Below are positions 5,371 through 5,371 of a stretch of 5,371 nt of DNA, in pieces (the stretch's first letter is position 1; every line of letters starts with the position of its first letter). The position numbers and the translations under genes were made by a program. Under the pieces are notes generated by a model, which made no database searches, was not told where the DNA came from, and saw only the letters and a list, made by a program, of their open reading frames with translations. Source of the DNA: Dehalococcoidia bacterium (lineage in GTDB: Bacteria; Chloroflexota; Dehalococcoidia; SAR202; UBA11138); assembly GCA_012270665.1 (NCBI GenBank), contig JAAXHY010000504.1, forward strand, positions 1-5,371. The letters run 5' to 3'.

Positions 5371-5371
5371 G

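Noticed and set aside
1..5371. CRISPR array, tRNA/rRNA gene, transposase or insertion-sequence ends
   Set aside because: No regularly spaced repeats, cloverleaf candidates, transposase motifs or terminal inverted repeats were found.

Overview
The window reads as a stretch of bacterial chromosome with all genes on the + strand. It holds a probable 14-codon tail of an upstream gene, one very large secreted protein gene, and a compact two-gene dehydrogenase operon that ends one base before the window does. The organism cannot be fixed from sequence alone. Domain style (LRR modules with an N-cap of the form ALVALYEATxGxNW...NWL...GxWxGV, and a DUF1932-type dehydrogenase beside a zinc MDR dehydrogenase) and a GC-rich background suggest an uncultured environmental bacterium. 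A marine or soil Chloroflexota lineage (SAR202/Dehalococcoidia-like) is my best guess, held loosely.

Region 1 (1-173): the end of an upstream + strand reading frame (stop at 43-45), then a 128-base gap with only a weak promoter candidate and a small inverted repeat.

Region 2 (174-3341): a 1055-residue exported protein. In order it has a signal peptide, two copies of an acidic helical repeat with an exact 56-residue period, two successive modules each made of a WxGV-type N-cap plus 24-residue plant-type leucine-rich repeats closed by a cysteine pair, a fibronectin-III-like domain, a second beta-rich segment, a domain carrying an HETMH zinc-peptidase motif, and a C-terminal domain I do not recognise. 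Module 2 contains an acidic insert built partly from a 21-bp tandem duplication. This gene is AT-richer than its neighbours (about 49% versus 64% GC in sampled lines), which fits a mobile or fast-evolving accessory gene. It is the most unusual object here: a likely secreted, LRR-guided metallopeptidase.

Region 3 (3342-5371): a 94-base gap with a well-formed sigma70-type promoter (TTGCCC, 17 bp, TATAAT) and a strong Shine-Dalgarno leads into a 6-phosphogluconate/3-hydroxyisobutyrate dehydrogenase-like protein with a DUF1932-type C-terminal half. Nine bases later, and in the same reading frame, a TTG-started zinc-dependent medium-chain dehydrogenase begins. A perfect 17-bp palindrome covers the junction between the two genes. 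The pair probably acts on one pathway (successive NAD(P)-dependent oxidation or reduction of a hydroxy acid or alcohol), with unknown substrate. Nothing in the sequence ties it functionally to the LRR peptidase gene.
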